DNA of 14,769 bases, taken from the NCBI GenBank assembly GCA_900547615.1, contig URHH01000058.1, forward strand, positions 1 to 14,769. The letters are read 5' to 3'. The position numbers were made by a program, and so were the translations under genes. This document shows, piece by piece, positions 14,194 through 14,769 of the stretch (within the stretch, counting starts at the first letter, position 1; each line of letters opens with the position of its first letter). Source of the stretch: an uncultured Blautia sp. Lineage in GTDB: Bacteria > Bacillota > Clostridia > Lachnospirales > Lachnospiraceae. The notes beneath the pieces were generated by a model that had not been told where the DNA came from, did not search any database, and saw only the letters and a program-made list of their open reading frames with translations.

Positions 14194-14550
14194 TCAGTCT
14201 TTCATCTTTGGCTTAAAGATAAGGCTGGCAAGATAAGAAAAAATCAGGGCAGCAGATACTCCGGCGGCGCAGGCAGTAAAACCGCCTGTAAAAAGTCCTA
14301 AAAGTCCGTCCTTATCAATGGCTTTTTTCATGCCTTCCCAGAGGATATTTCCAAATCCAAGAAGAGGGACGGAAGCACCTGCTCCGGCAAAATCCACAAA
14401 AGGTCCGTAAATCCCCACTGCGCTTAAAACTGCGCCGCCGCACACAAGAAGCACCATGACGCGGCCAGGAAGAAGCTTTGTTTTATCAAGCAGAATCTGG
14501 ACGAGGGCGCAGATAAGGCCGCCCACCCAGAAAGCATTTATATAATCCAT
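14194..14550 (-). CDS. spoVAE: Stage V sporulation protein AE (SpoVAEb type)
   Basis: A 118-residue hydrophobic protein with three to four membrane spans. The opening YINAFWVGGLICALVQILLD, the glycine-rich GIYGPFVDFAGAGASVPLLG and FTGGFTACAAGVSAALIFSY match the short SpoVAE/SpoVAEb subunit of the spore dipicolinate channel. The ATG at 14550 has a strong GGAGG 5-10 nt upstream, and the spoVAD stop lies 14 nt before it, so the genes are in one operon on the minus strand. Expression is expected in the forespore under sigma-G, known from the family rather than from a promoter in this window. Confidence 0.93.
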   Translation of the reverse strand: MDYINAFWVGGLICALVQILLDKTKLLPGRVMVLLVCGGAVLSAVGIYGPFVDFAGAGASVPLLGFGNILWEGMKKAIDKDGLLGLFTGGFTACAAGVSAALIFSYLASLIFKPKMKD

Positions 14551-14564
14551 AATTACCTCCGTAT

Positions 14565-14769
14565 TTATACAGGAATGTGTTCAATGATAACAGCGTGTGC
14601 AATTCCGGGAATGGAAACGCCTTCATTAAAGCTGACTTTTGAAAGGAGCGCGCCTGTGGGAACAAAAAGAATGCGCTTCCATTCTCCGGCTGCAATTTTA
14701 GGAAGAATATAGGCGGTGAGCACAGAGGCGGCACAGCCGCAGCCGCTTCCCCCGGGATGGGGGTCCTGC
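14565..14769 (-). CDS. spoVAD: Stage V sporulation protein AD, 3' end
   Basis: The right edge cuts this gene, leaving the last 67 residues before TAA at 14565-14567. The read-through includes HPGGSGCGCAAS, then KIAAGEWKRILFVPTGALLS and IPGIAHAVIIEHIPV at the end. This is the conserved C-terminus of SpoVAD, a thiolase-fold protein that binds dipicolinic acid at the spore inner membrane. It precedes spoVAE with a 14-nt gap, as in other spoVA operons; spoVAC is expected beyond the window. Confidence 0.9.
   Translation of the reverse strand, partial: QDPHPGGSGCGCAASVLTAYILPKIAAGEWKRILFVPTGALLSKVSFNEGVSIPGIAHAVIIEHIPV

Overview
The window looks like chromosome from a spore-forming, low-to-moderate-GC Clostridia, most likely a gut Lachnospiraceae (Blautia / Ruminococcus gnavus type). 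That placement is inferred from the sporulation genes at both ends, the Gram-positive ribosome-binding sites (AGGAGG), a GH112 phosphorylase locus, and a PD-(D/E)XK-like protein of a kind I remember as common in that family. No database search was run.

Layout. (1) 1-971, plus strand: the 3' end of spoIIAB and complete sigF, the forespore anti-sigma/sigma pair. (2) 1065-10380, plus strand: a carbohydrate cassette with a GH105-like unsaturated-glycuronyl hydrolase, an extracellular sugar-binding protein, an ABC permease, a chimeric ORF (first 90 residues of a second MalG-type permease fused in frame to a whole FGGY sugar kinase), a zinc-type dehydrogenase, a GH112 beta-galactoside phosphorylase and a YghZ-like aldo-keto reductase. 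(3) 10424-11461: an M42 metallopeptidase ending at a strong hairpin terminator shared with the convergent queT. (4) 11558-12250, minus strand: queT, encoding an ECF S component for a queuosine precursor, behind a roughly 160-nt structured leader and a good promoter. (5) 12259-12479: four 51-bp tandem repeats plus a partial fifth, lying just 3' of (6) a minus-strand PD-(D/E)XK nuclease-like gene with its own promoter. (7) 13552-14769, minus strand: spoVAA, spoVAE and the 3' end of spoVAD, reading towards sigF.

How the genes work together. GH105 plus GH112 suggests use of rhamnogalacturonan-I or related galactoside fragments. GH105 removes unsaturated uronyl ends, the importer takes up the oligomer, GH112 phosphorolyses a beta-galactosyl disaccharide to Gal-1-P plus a second sugar (L-rhamnose is a reasonable guess), and the kinase and two oxidoreductases process the remainder. 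No regulator and no ABC ATPase is encoded here.

Most worth a second look: the permease-kinase fusion, which also leaves the importer without a complete second permease; the queT leader, where one loop sequence can pair either with the Shine-Dalgarno or with an upstream segment; the nuclease-like gene with its 51-bp repeat array; and overlapping, mutually exclusive hairpins between the binding-protein and permease genes.
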